Shown in pieces: positions 32,672 to 41,526 of a DNA stretch of 64,000 nt (positions within the stretch are counted from its first letter, which is position 1; every line of letters begins with the position of its first letter). The translations under genes were made by a program, and so were the position numbers. Under the pieces are notes generated by a model, which saw only the letters and a program-made list of their open reading frames with translations, searched no databases and had not been told where the DNA came from. The stretch is taken from NCBI GenBank assembly GCA_026671195.1, contig JAPOHD010000017.1, forward strand, positions 1 through 64,000, given 5' to 3'. The stretch comes from Draconibacterium aestuarii (GTDB lineage: Bacteria > Bacteroidota > Bacteroidia > Bacteroidales > Prolixibacteraceae).

Positions 32672-33673
32672 AATTAAAAAATTTTAGTGTTAATAATTGA
32701 AGTTAATGCATCCCGAATGGGACAAAGAATTTAAGCCATAATTATCTTATGTCTGTTTTGAACAATCCTAATTTTAAACGAGGTCAGTGTTTTTTCACAT
32801 TTTAGATTAGTGTATCCTACGAAATTGAATAAAGACGTTTATCAAATTGCTGTAGTAATAATTAGGTCAGAGTTTTATTCTCCTTTATTTATGACAACAC
32901 TGTTGTCGTACAACTCAATTGAGTTTAGTTCCCTTATTATTTTATCATTATACTCTTAAATGGCTGATTCTATGTCCAATATTATTTCGTTTAAGGAAAA
33001 AAAAGATAAAACCTTTTGGTATAAAAAACAAGTATCCACCTACATAAAAACAGCATACAATGCTGATTACAAATAGTTTACATATGCAATATGTTAATTA
33101 CATATTAACATAAATCCGCTGAGATATCTACATCTGTTGACTATTTGCAAATTCCAATCGAAACAATCTTCAATAGTTATGTTCAAATCGAATTACTAAC
33201 ATATTGAATATGAACAACTAATAATTAGCATCCATTGATTAACATTCGCATAAATTCTGTTTCAAATCAACAAATTATTAAAATCCGATGTGTTTCTTTT
33301 GGAATATTACATGTATTTTATCCTTCTATCCTAAAAATTGAACGATTAAGGACTGTCCGTTATCGGAAAACTTCAGTTCTTTCACAACACTATGGTTTTT
33401 CAGCCATTGATTTTTCCTTTTACTTGTCACAGGCTCACTTTTCATACTATTAGAATTGTTTGTTTTCAAGGGTATAGTATGGAACTCGCTAATTTTAATT
33501 ATTCTATTGTGTGTAAATATTTTACATGCTCGTTTCATATTGATATATCCGGCCCGGTAATTATTCATCTCTACAAATCAGAAAAGAAACTAGTTATGCC
33601 AATAGTTTGTCGTTTTTATAGAATCCTAATCTGGTTTATTTCCAATTAAATTGCTTATTTCGTGTAATCGAAT
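32672..33673. other. Gene-free interval before tRNA-Thr
   Basis: About 1 kb, very A/T-rich. An 80-codon minus-strand frame (33326-33568) ends in KELKFSDNGQSLIVQFLG, which has a transposase-like flavour, but I could not tie it to a family. No terminator-tRNA promoter pair is obvious. Confidence 0.45.
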
Positions 33674-33746
33674 GCCTCTTTAGCTCAGTTGGTAGAGCAG
33701 CTCATTCGTAATGAGCAGGTCGCGGGTTCAAGTCCCGTGAGAGGCT
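33674..33746 (+). tRNA. tRNA-Thr (anticodon CGU)
   Basis: Full cloverleaf of 73 nt. Acceptor GCCTCTT pairs with GAGAGGC plus discriminator T; the D arm is GCTC/GAGC; the anticodon arm is GCTCA-TTCGTAA-TGAGC (anticodon CGT, reading ACG); the T arm is GCGGG-TTCAAGT-CCCGT. CCA is not encoded. Its 3' end is the attachment site of the integrated element. Confidence 0.96.
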
Positions 33747-33747
33747 C
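33725..33747 (+). other. attL: left attachment repeat in the tRNA-Thr 3' end
   Basis: 23 bases from the T arm to one base past the discriminator (GGTTCAAG...GAGAGGCTC) are repeated exactly at 60020-60042 in direct orientation. The tRNA stays intact on this side, as usual for tRNA-targeting tyrosine integrases. The integrase gene starts 250 bases to the right. Confidence 0.9.
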
Positions 33748-33999
33748 TATCATAACATATTTAATTGTTCAAAAAGCTCGAAATCAATCATTTGAAACAA
33801 ACTCTTCTTTCAACAGTTATCGAAATTCACTAGATTCTCCCTTCTTCAGGTGCCCCATTAGGTGACCTATTTATAAAATTCAAAAAGGGTCACCAGAATC
33901 ACTGTAATTTACTCATTTATTTGCACTTAACTGCATCTTTTTGCATGACTGACACATTATAATTGAAGGTAATTTTGTACAAAAAAAACGTAATTAATT

Positions 34000-35223
34000 A
34001 TGGAGTATGATTTGAGCATTTTATTTTACACTAAAACAAGTAAAAAAGACAAGAAAGGGAAAGCCCCAATTTATTGCAGAATAACTGTGAATGGAGGTCG
34101 TGCCGAGATTTCAACAAATGAAAAAACAGAACCAGATAAATGGGATCGGGCTACACAACGAATGAAGGGAAGATCGGAGCTGGTAAAAACCACAAATAAT
34201 CACTTGGATGTTATTGAAAGTAAAATCAAAAGACTTTTTAATCGAAGCACTGAAGAAGACGAAGAGGTATCAGCAGAGATGCTGAAGGACCTTATGATAG
34301 GAAAACGTAAAAAACGATATTGTCTCGTAAAAATATTCGAGGAAAACAATGAATTAACGAAACAACAGCAAGGTCAAAAATATTCCAAGTCTACAGTTCG
34401 ACAGTACGGTACAACTTTAAAACGCCTCAAGGAATTTTTGGTGGAGAAGTATGGTAAAACCGATCTCGAAATGGATAAGCTCGATATCAATTTTATTCGA
34501 CGGTTCGAAATATTTCTCCGCACGAAATATAAAAACGGGGACAATACTGCAATGAAATACCTTAAGCAACTAAAAAAGGTAGTGCATTACGCCATAGACA
34601 TGGGATACCTGGATAAAGACCCGTTTCGCAGTTACTCAACACCTTTCAGCGAAGTAAATCGAGGCTACCTCACAGCCGATGAACTGATAAAAATCGAAGA
34701 AAAGAAATTCAGGATCACAAGACTGGATCAAGTTCGGGATGTTTTTGTATTTGTTTGTTACACCGGACTTTCATATTCAGATCTGAAACAACTGAAAGCT
34801 GGAAGTATCAGTAAAGGCATCAACGGTAAAAACTGGATAATTTACGAACGAGAGAAAACGGGAGTTCGTGCCAGCATACCTTTGTTACCACCAGCACAAG
34901 CAATACTCGACAAATACAAGGACGATCCTGTATGTATCGCTGATGGAATACTCCTGCCAGTGAAAAGTAACCAGAAACTGAACTCTTACCTGTCTGAGAT
35001 TGCAGAACTATGCGAGATTGACAAGCACATTACGATGCACCTTGGGCGCCACACGTTTGCAACAACCGTAACATTAACGAATGGTGTGCCCATTGAAACA
35101 GTACAAAAAATGTTGGGACACAAAAATCTGTCTACAACCCAAATTTACAGTAAGGTCGTCGATACCAAAATTTCGGAAGACATGAGTAAGGTTGAAGATA
35201 GGCTGAAATCTCAAACAGGTTAA
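34000..35223 (+). CDS. Tyrosine recombinase (integrase), IntDOT-like
   Basis: 407 residues. An Arm-DNA-binding N-terminus (IYCRITVNGGRAEISTN) is followed by a SAM-like core-binding domain (about 105-210) and a catalytic domain. The Arg I position is Ser258 in CYTGLSYSDL, as reported for Bacteroides IntDOT. The other residues are present: Lys286, His347 and Arg350 in HLGRHTF, His374 in LGHKNLSTT and nucleophile Tyr383. It presumably catalyses integration and excision at tRNA-Thr. A 53-base stretch of this gene (34729-34781) is repeated exactly in a decayed integrase relic at 61471-61523. It is followed by a terminator. Confidence 0.93.
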   Translation: MEYDLSILFYTKTSKKDKKGKAPIYCRITVNGGRAEISTNEKTEPDKWDRATQRMKGRSELVKTTNNHLDVIESKIKRLFNRSTEEDEEVSAEMLKDLMIGKRKKRYCLVKIFEENNELTKQQQGQKYSKSTVRQYGTTLKRLKEFLVEKYGKTDLEMDKLDINFIRRFEIFLRTKYKNGDNTAMKYLKQLKKVVHYAIDMGYLDKDPFRSYSTPFSEVNRGYLTADELIKIEEKKFRITRLDQVRDVFVFVCYTGLSYSDLKQLKAGSISKGINGKNWIIYEREKTGVRASIPLLPPAQAILDKYKDDPVCIADGILLPVKSNQKLNSYLSEIAELCEIDKHITMHLGRHTFATTVTLTNGVPIETVQKMLGHKNLSTTQIYSKVVDTKISEDMSKVEDRLKSQTG

Positions 35224-35248
35224 TATTTTGTTTTAAATATATTACGGA

Positions 35249-35276
35249 CCTTCTCTAATTTGGGAAGGTTTTTTTA
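35249..35276 (+). terminator. Terminator of the integrase gene
   Basis: CCTTC/GAAGG stem followed by a run of seven T, 25 bases after the integrase stop and 10 bases before the next ATG. Confidence 0.7.
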
Positions 35277-35286
35277 TTTTTAGTGC

Positions 35287-36228
35287 ATGGTTGAAGCTTT
35301 AAAATATACAGATAAGCTTTATCAAGCTTTAACAGCAGCACCGAAGTTGTATTTTGCTTTCAAGCATGTAGAAAGCATATTTGATCATGAAACTGGAACA
35401 TTGATTGAAGTACCAGCTGATCCTGCTGTGTTGGTGTCGGAAAAACCAAGCAAAGAAGAATTAAGAGCATTGACAAACAGCTTTATTCAGGAGCTGAGAG
35501 TTAATCGGTACCAATTTTCAAATTTCAATTTGTACTTGAAAAATCTGTACGATTCGTTTAAAAGTCTTGTTGAGAAGGAAAATTATACAGTCGGAGATAA
35601 TGTCTATAGCTTTCGCAAAGAAATTGAGATCTTCTTCGATTATCACCCAGAAGCAAATCCTGATCCGCTTCATTCCTATGAGAAATTACCTCAAAAGTCA
35701 CTTCTGGAAGTCGAGTCTTATTGTAAATTTCAGGAGGACCTTCTGAAAGATATACTTCTTTGGATCAATAAAATTGCAGGTTATGTGTTCGAATCCGAAG
35801 AATTGAACACTTATATCAAGGATCAAAGTGATTCCCGAATATTTATTGCAGCTGGCCCTGATGCAATCAGTAGCTACTTCTCAGTGCTCAACCAAGATAC
35901 AAATGAGGGACGTCCTATCTTAAGAGATGATGATTTCAAATACTTTTTAGGCATTAATTTCCAGGGATTTTCAAAAATCGAACAAAATAGGGTTTTGTCT
36001 TTTTACCTGATCAAAGCCAAACACATGCAATACCTAGTTTACAAATTTTATCAGCAATATTCAGATATTAAAGAATATTCGCGGACAAGGTGGGCAGAGC
36101 TTCTAAAAAACACATTCCCTCAACAGTATAAAGGCGATATTGATAACATTGCTTCCAATTTTAAGAAGGACACAACCGATGCAGCAAAGAACAAATTTGA
36201 AGATTTGGGTTTGACGCTTCCTGAATAA
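35287..36228 (+). CDS. Unknown protein encoded next to the integrase
   Basis: A soluble, mostly helical 313-residue protein without signal peptide or membrane segments. I do not recognise the family. It is charged and aromatic-rich (FFDYHPEANPDPLHSYEKLP). Its place just after the integrase and ahead of the HTH block resembles where RteC-like or excision-control genes sit in Bacteroidota elements, but no specific similarity is claimed. Confidence 0.6.
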   Translation: MVEALKYTDKLYQALTAAPKLYFAFKHVESIFDHETGTLIEVPADPAVLVSEKPSKEELRALTNSFIQELRVNRYQFSNFNLYLKNLYDSFKSLVEKENYTVGDNVYSFRKEIEIFFDYHPEANPDPLHSYEKLPQKSLLEVESYCKFQEDLLKDILLWINKIAGYVFESEELNTYIKDQSDSRIFIAAGPDAISSYFSVLNQDTNEGRPILRDDDFKYFLGINFQGFSKIEQNRVLSFYLIKAKHMQYLVYKFYQQYSDIKEYSRTRWAELLKNTFPQQYKGDIDNIASNFKKDTTDAAKNKFEDLGLTLPE

Positions 36229-36421
36229 AATCTTTTTGGGCTTGCCTCCGAGTCGAATCCAATTCGATTATTCCATCTATTCCTTTTTCCCTACAATAAT
36301 ACACCTAACACTTCCTTAAAATTCTTACGCTCAATACGCTTTGACTGCGTAAGCAACGTATAGTTAAATATCTGTATTTCAGATTTATAAGTGCAATATT
36401 TGTGTATCATTAAAAAAAAAG

Positions 36422-36688
36422 ATGACACAAAAACAAAGATTTTTAGAAATGGGAATTACAAAGTTCCTGGAATATGTTGAAAAGCTTGAAATGGACAGAG
36501 AGTATTGGTTTAATCGATGGTACTGGGGAAACCAGGATTGCGATGGTAAAACCCTCGAAGAATTATGGGGAGTATGCGCAAGGACTCTTTATAATTACCG
36601 TCAACAGGGGCTCGAACATTACAGGAAAGGTCGAAAGTATTATTACACCTCTGATGCACGAAAAAAATTTCTTAAGGAAAGAAGATAA
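36422..36688 (+). CDS. Small helix-turn-helix protein 1
   Basis: 88 residues. LEELWGVCARTLYNYRQQGLEHYRKGRKYYYT is a MerR/excisionase-like winged HTH (recognition helix around RTLYNYRQQG, wing around GRKYYY). Such DUF3853-like proteins are typical of Bacteroidota mobile elements and may act as recombination directionality factors or regulators. It is the first of three consecutive HTH genes. Confidence 0.7.
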   Translation: MTQKQRFLEMGITKFLEYVEKLEMDREYWFNRWYWGNQDCDGKTLEELWGVCARTLYNYRQQGLEHYRKGRKYYYTSDARKKFLKERR

Positions 36689-36766
36689 ATTATTATTAAC
36701 AGGACTTCTGTAGTGGGTGAATACGGCTACAGCTCCATCACAATTTTCTCAGCGGTCCAAAAAATT

Positions 36767-37051
36767 ATGATTATGGAAAAGATAATCCATATTACGGATG
36801 CTGAGAAATTCAAAAAAGAATTATCAGACGAAATTTACGAGAGATTGAAAGGAACAATACCACGTAAGTGGTTACGTTCAAGTGAAGTATGTGAAATGTT
36901 GGGTATTTCTTATTCAGTACTCCAACAGGCACGTATTGCTGGCGATATACCAGCTGCGAAGTTATCAACCGGTACATGGTTGTACCCATACGATGGTGTA
37001 GTCGAAGCCCTCGAAGCCAAAACTACTGGCGGGAGGACAGGTAAGTTATGA
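36767..37051 (+). CDS. Small helix-turn-helix protein 2
   Basis: 94 residues from ATG 36767 (or 92 from 36773); the upstream GTG at 36713 is less likely. WLRSSEVCEMLGISYSVLQQ followed by AAKLSTGTWLYPYDGVVEALE is an excisionase-type HTH with wing. Its last 4 bases overlap the start of the next gene, so the two are translationally coupled. Confidence 0.72.
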   Translation: MIMEKIIHITDAEKFKKELSDEIYERLKGTIPRKWLRSSEVCEMLGISYSVLQQARIAGDIPAAKLSTGTWLYPYDGVVEALEAKTTGGRTGKL

Positions 37052-37548
37052 TTAATCAGGACAATGCTTACGAAATCAAGCAACTGAAAGAACAAGTTGC
37101 CGCTTTAGTGAACGAAGTAAAGTCACTATCATCAAAAGTAAATCCCAATGACGAGATGTGGGATGACCAGGATATGATCAATTACTGGAAGGTTAGCAAA
37201 CGCACATTGGCTACTTGGAGAAAAGAAGGGATTATCGGCTACGTACAGGTTGCTAACAAAATCTGGTATCCTCGGCAGGCAAAAGAACAATTCATTGCCA
37301 AATACTTAATCATCCCAGATGCGAAATATTTAGTGCAAGTACACAAACTAGATGCTGTTCAACTGGTTAAATCAGTCGAACAAGTTTCAACTCCGGAAGA
37401 AGTAGCCAAAATGGAGAATATTGATGTTGAAGTAGTATATCGATGGCTAAACCACAAAGGGTATTCTTGCCTGGAAATTGACTCACAGTTATTCATAACC
37501 AAATACCAGGTTGAAGAATTCTTGAACCGGGAGAATGAAAACAAGTAA
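37048..37548 (+). CDS. Helix-turn-helix protein 3 with two HTH units
   Basis: 166 residues. An N-terminal coiled coil (IKQLKEQVAALVNEVKSLSS) precedes an HTH (MINYWKVSKRTLATWRKEG). A second HTH-like segment lies near residues 105-160 (TPEEVAKMENIDVEVVYRWL). It is probably a regulator of the downstream primase-helicase or an accessory recombination factor. ATGA overlap with the preceding gene. Confidence 0.7.
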   Translation: MINQDNAYEIKQLKEQVAALVNEVKSLSSKVNPNDEMWDDQDMINYWKVSKRTLATWRKEGIIGYVQVANKIWYPRQAKEQFIAKYLIIPDAKYLVQVHKLDAVQLVKSVEQVSTPEEVAKMENIDVEVVYRWLNHKGYSCLEIDSQLFITKYQVEEFLNRENENK

Positions 37549-37549
37549 A

Positions 37550-37575
37550 TAACCTGCACCATTGGTGCCAGGTTA
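37550..37575 (+). promoter_or_regulatory. Hairpin ahead of the primase-helicase gene
   Basis: TAACCTG/CAGGTTA outer stem around a CACC/GGTG inner stem, without a T-run. It lies directly after the HTH-3 stop and 34 bases before the chosen primase start. It could be an operator or attenuator; function unknown. Confidence 0.4.
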
Positions 37576-37609
37576 ATGCTTGTCGCCGATGGTGCTTAAA
37601 AGAAAAAAA

Positions 37610-39100
37610 ATGAAAATACATATTAAAGAATTTGACTTACTAGATTTAACCAATACAATGCAACTAGTATTGCCACCCCATGAAGAAGGCTCTTCCAAAG
37701 AGCTTTGCAGAGGTGGTCAAACTCAAAGTGAGGTACTGGATCGCTTATTGAAGGAGATTCAACCCATAAATGTCCGCGAGTATCTCAAATTGCCTGATGA
37801 CGTCGACATTTGCCAGAAGCACATTATTGTGGCAACCATAAAAAATCAGCTTCAGGTAGCTTCCGAAAAAAAGTGGAACCTAGCGAAGGTTTATGATTAC
37901 GTTTACGTTTTTAACGGAGAATTCTGGCAGCAACTAGATAAAGAAGATTTGAAATCGTTTTTAGGCAGGGCAGCAGTAAATATGGGATTCCCGGATTATG
38001 ATGTCCGTCATTATGAGTTTAAAGACAAACTCCTTCGGCAGTTTCTCTCTGATGCCTATTTGCCAGCACCTCCAAATCAGCCTGATCAGGTTTTAATTAA
38101 CCTTGAAAATGGAACTATGGAGTTCTCGGCATCTGGTTGGAAGCTCAGACCATTTAATCCTGTTGATTTCATGACATATCAGCTTCCTTTTAGTTATGAT
38201 CCCAACGCTGAATGCCCAATGTTTGATAAATATTTGGAAGAAGTGCAACCGGACGAAAGCAGTCGAAAAGTTCTTCAGGAATTCGCGGGCTACATCTTTA
38301 CGAACCTGAACCTGGAAAAAATGCTGATGCTGGTTGGAAGCGGAGCTAACGGGAAAAGCGTATTTTTCAATATCATTAGTGCTATAGTTGGAAAACAAAA
38401 CATTTTAAACTATTCGCTTGGAATGTTCGGGCATGAATATAATCGAGCCAAGCTTACGAATGTCCTGTTGAACTATAGCAGTGAAAAAGGCACCGAATTA
38501 AATCCTGACACATTGAAAGCTTTGGTATCAGGGGAGCCCCTTCAAACTCGGGAACCCTATGGAAAGCCGTTTACCCTGACAAATAAGGTACGATTCATTA
38601 TAAATGCCAATGAGCTTCCTAGGGAAACGGAACAAACGAAGGCATATTTCCGAAGATACCTGATTGTACCTTTTGATGTGACAATTACTGAAGATCAACG
38701 AGACATAGACCTTGCTGATAAGATCATCGAGAATGAGTTATCCGGTGTGTTCAACTGGCTACTGAAAGGTCTGGAAAGAATACTCGAACAACGGCAGTTT
38801 ACTCGATCTGAGAAATCAGAAGAAGCGCTGGAGGACTTCCGTCGCAAATCGGATAGTGTTGCACTGTTTGTTGAAGAATTCAGTTTGGAACAACATAAAA
38901 CCGAGAAAACAGAGTTGGTGACCATATATAAAAAGTACAAAGAATTTTGCCACGACGATGGCTATAAACCACTGGGAAAGAATAACTTTTCTACTCGCCT
39001 GGAAAAGAAAGGATTTGTTAAAACACGAATGAATAATGGAAGTACTGCATTCTTCATAAAATCGGATGTTATTATTTCGGTTGGCGGAGTTAGTTTTTAA
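37610..39100 (+). CDS. P4-type primase-helicase (D5-like SF3 helicase)
   Basis: 496 residues from ATG 37610, preceded by an A-rich leader; an upstream TTG at 37580 is less likely. A D5_N-like region covers about 70-220. The SF3 helicase Walker A is GSGANGKS at residues 243-250, with NYSSEKGTELN and FIINANELPRETEQT as following motifs, then a C-terminal winged-helix tail. It is related to the phage P4 alpha helicase domain (TIGR01613 type); the primase domain is not obvious. It implies autonomous replication of the excised circle. Confidence 0.87.
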   Translation: MKIHIKEFDLLDLTNTMQLVLPPHEEGSSKELCRGGQTQSEVLDRLLKEIQPINVREYLKLPDDVDICQKHIIVATIKNQLQVASEKKWNLAKVYDYVYVFNGEFWQQLDKEDLKSFLGRAAVNMGFPDYDVRHYEFKDKLLRQFLSDAYLPAPPNQPDQVLINLENGTMEFSASGWKLRPFNPVDFMTYQLPFSYDPNAECPMFDKYLEEVQPDESSRKVLQEFAGYIFTNLNLEKMLMLVGSGANGKSVFFNIISAIVGKQNILNYSLGMFGHEYNRAKLTNVLLNYSSEKGTELNPDTLKALVSGEPLQTREPYGKPFTLTNKVRFIINANELPRETEQTKAYFRRYLIVPFDVTITEDQRDIDLADKIIENELSGVFNWLLKGLERILEQRQFTRSEKSEEALEDFRRKSDSVALFVEEFSLEQHKTEKTELVTIYKKYKEFCHDDGYKPLGKNNFSTRLEKKGFVKTRMNNGSTAFFIKSDVIISVGGVSF

Positions 39101-39242
39101 TATGTTGCGTTATCATTCCTTCAAAAATTCAGAACACTAACTTTGGACGTTCGAAAGAGAAGCTGGAAGGACAAATGTCCCTATCAATTTTACCCGCAAC
39201 AGAACCTAAAAACAAAACTGCCTTCGAAAAAATGTTGAATGG

Positions 39243-39307
39243 TTTTTCAGTTTTTCAGTTTTTCAGTTGGAACAGGCTGGAATCTGAAAAACTGAATTTC
39301 TGAAAAA
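39243..39307. repeat. 24-base inverted repeat built from TTTTTCAG units (possible origin)
   Basis: The left arm at 39243-39266 is three tandem TTTTTCAG octamers. The right arm at 39284-39307 is the reverse complement, with only three internal changes. The loop is 17 bases. It lies 140 bases after the primase-helicase stop. The iteron-like octamers and the position suggest a replication origin or a primase recognition site; a terminator is less likely because no T-run follows. Confidence 0.6.
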
Positions 39308-39360
39308 GTAAAGTAACGTTTTTTCCGGACTGATATATCTGTTGACAGTTCGAGTAATTA

Positions 39361-39386
39361 ACCTGCCCTCCGTGGCAGGTTTTTTA
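39361..39386 (+). terminator. Terminator after the replication block
   Basis: CCTGCC/GGCAGG stem with a 6-base loop and TTTTTT tail. Confidence 0.75.
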
Positions 39387-40046
39387 TGCCATTTAATTCT
39401 CTTCATACTGAAGAACAGTGTTTCTCAACTGCCTAATTATTTCATCTCGAACTTCTGGTGGGCTTTTTTAATGCCTAAAAAATAAAGAGTTATCTTTGTA
39501 ATATGGTGAAAATAATATTTTTTGATGGGGCGATACCAACTGTTAATTCAGGAATTGAATGGGGAACAGCCAATTCCTTTGAAGAAGCAATTTGTAAACT
39601 TCCACTGGGATTAAAAACAGCAGAGAATGGTACACTTAAAGTACCACGATATGAATTGTTTAGTTCATCAATAGCTTTACCAATTGTTTTTATTGGGACG
39701 TAATAATTGAACATTTCAAGTTTTAAACTAAAAATTTTTCTTTATGAATATTCAAACTCGCTTTCAGGTGGGCTTTTTTTACAACAAAAAGTTAACTGTC
39801 ATTTATAACTAAATCATTCCGGTATTGGCATCTTTAAGCTGTTTTGTGCTATGGAAGGCAAGTTGTTGTCTACTCATAACTAGACGTGTATTTCTCTTCA
39901 TTCTGCTATCGTATGCCATTACTCAATTTTTAGCATATTATCAACTTGAATATTCAACATTTGCTTTTTATTTTACAAAATCTTTTTTACTTTTAATGCC
40001 CAATAAAACCAATTAATCAAAATTCGCTCCTCAAATATTCAAAATC

Positions 40047-40613
40047 ATGGCAAAAGTAAGGTTAGAACTCGAATCCATAGAAATTCTGGCAAAAAGGAGT
40101 AAATGGAACTTGTATTTTATTTGCTACACAAATCATCCTGAAGATCCTTCAAAATCACTTATGCGTTTGTTACCAAAAACAGGTACAATTCAGCTAACAA
40201 AGAAGTCTGATAATCCATATTCATTTAAGCCAAAAGGTGAAGGTTCTGATGGACTAAAGGTTTATCAGAATGAACTTAACCAGGATAAAGAGGTTGTCAT
40301 TCGACTTTGCATGATGCAATCCAGGAAAAGACTTCGCAATACCGCTGAAGTATTAGCTGACGTCAAAGAACAATTGACCATAAAGGGACTTAAGGATATT
40401 CTTACTCTTTCCAGGCTACAATGGTTTGTTGTTGATGCAGGTATAGATGTACTTACAAAATCTTTATCAAAAATTAAAGACAGAGAATTGGGTTTTATCT
40501 CTATGGATGAGGAATTTGGAGAAGAGTTTAAAAAGAATCCTAATCAAAAAAGAACAAAAAAAATAAGTTCTGGCAAAGCAAAACTGACTTGGATTTGGGA
40601 TTTGAAAGATTAA
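40047..40613 (+). CDS. Unknown protein upstream of Hachiman hamA-hamB
   Basis: A 188-residue soluble basic protein with no signal peptide. The N-terminal part reads like a beta-rich domain (KWNLYFICYTNHPEDPS) and the C-terminus is Lys-rich and ends WIWDLKD. I do not recognise the family. It shares strand and low GC with hamA, which starts about 28 bases (TTG) or 76 bases (ATG) later, so it may be an extra component or regulator of the defence module. That role is inferred from position only. Confidence 0.65.
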   Translation: MAKVRLELESIEILAKRSKWNLYFICYTNHPEDPSKSLMRLLPKTGTIQLTKKSDNPYSFKPKGEGSDGLKVYQNELNQDKEVVIRLCMMQSRKRLRNTAEVLADVKEQLTIKGLKDILTLSRLQWFVVDAGIDVLTKSLSKIKDRELGFISMDEEFGEEFKKNPNQKRTKKISSGKAKLTWIWDLKD

Positions 40614-40641
40614 TTATCAAAGTAATTACAGATGCTTCAGC

Positions 40642-41526
40642 TTGCAAAAGAGCCAAATTTTAACAACCGCACATCGTAAATATGAAAGAATGAGAAGATT
40701 TTTTAATGTTATAGTACATAAAAACGATGAGATTCCAGACTTACACGGATTGTGTGCAGGTTTTGAAAATAAATCGTGGCGATTAGAACAGCTGGTTGAT
40801 TATTTATTTAATTATCTACCTGAATTCTCCTTAAATCAAACTGAACTAAGCGAATTTAATAGCTTAAATCTTATCCCCAATATTAGAAAAGCGGCAAGTA
40901 GTGTATATCAATCAGATAAATTTCGAAATCGAGGGGAATTTGGCGAATTACTTCTACATGCAATTATTAGGGAAACCCACAATACTATTCCTGCAATAAG
41001 CAAGATTTTCTATAAGGATGGACCAAACGAGACTGTTAAAGGATTCGATGCTGTTCATGTTGTTGAAAAAGGAGAAAGCCTAGAATTATGGCTCGGAGAA
41101 GTAAAATTCTATCAAAGTATATCAAGTGCAATACCTGATGTTATAAAAGAATTAAAAGAGCATATTGAGATAAGGTATGTGAAAAATGAATTTATCACGC
41201 TGACAAATAAGATTGATAGAAATTGGGAACATGCGAATAAGTTAAAAAGGTTGTTAGATCCTACGACTTCTTTAGATGATGTATTTGAAAATACCTGCAT
41301 CCCAGTTTTATTAACTTACGATTCAAAAATATTACAAAAACACGAAAAGAAGACAGACGAGTACATTGCTGAAATTGAAGCTGAGTTTTTGAAATTACAT
41401 AAAAAGTTTTGTACCGATTTAGGAGATTTCCCATTAACGATTCATTTATTCTTATTACCGTTGAATACTAAGAAAGAATTAATTACGAAACTTGAAGAAA
41501 AACTTAAGGTATGGCAGAAAATTTAA
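40642..41526 (+). CDS. hamA: Hachiman defence nuclease HamA (DUF1837)
   Basis: 294 residues from the TTG at 40642; ATG 40690 (MRRFFNVIV) is an alternative. The DUF1837 core is visible: RGEFGELLLH (Glu99, Glu102), GFDAVHV (Asp136) and LELWLGEVKFY (Glu153, Lys155). This D-ExK arrangement is of PD-(D/E)XK type and is expected to cut DNA when released by HamB. The stop overlaps the hamB start by 16 bases. The gene is strongly A/T-rich compared with the chromosome. Confidence 0.85.
   Translation: MQKSQILTTAHRKYERMRRFFNVIVHKNDEIPDLHGLCAGFENKSWRLEQLVDYLFNYLPEFSLNQTELSEFNSLNLIPNIRKAASSVYQSDKFRNRGEFGELLLHAIIRETHNTIPAISKIFYKDGPNETVKGFDAVHVVEKGESLELWLGEVKFYQSISSAIPDVIKELKEHIEIRYVKNEFITLTNKIDRNWEHANKLKRLLDPTTSLDDVFENTCIPVLLTYDSKILQKHEKKTDEYIAEIEAEFLKLHKKFCTDLGDFPLTIHLFLLPLNTKKELITKLEEKLKVWQKI

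Larger units (their letters stand above)
39101..40046. other. Interval between primase-helicase and defence module
   Basis: Holds the long inverted repeat at 39243-39307 and a terminator at 39361-39386. Overlapping frames at 39490-39714 (minus) and 39503-39703 (plus, starting MVKIIFFDGAIPTVNSGI) are of uncertain status, and neither is supported strongly enough to call. Similar GGTGGGCTTTTTT motifs occur at 39458-39470 and 39767-39780. Confidence 0.5.

Noticed and set aside
39490-39714. Overlapping small frames on both strands
   Set aside because: Both look partly protein-like, but neither has a recognisable start site or family; they could be an intergenic repeat, so neither was called.
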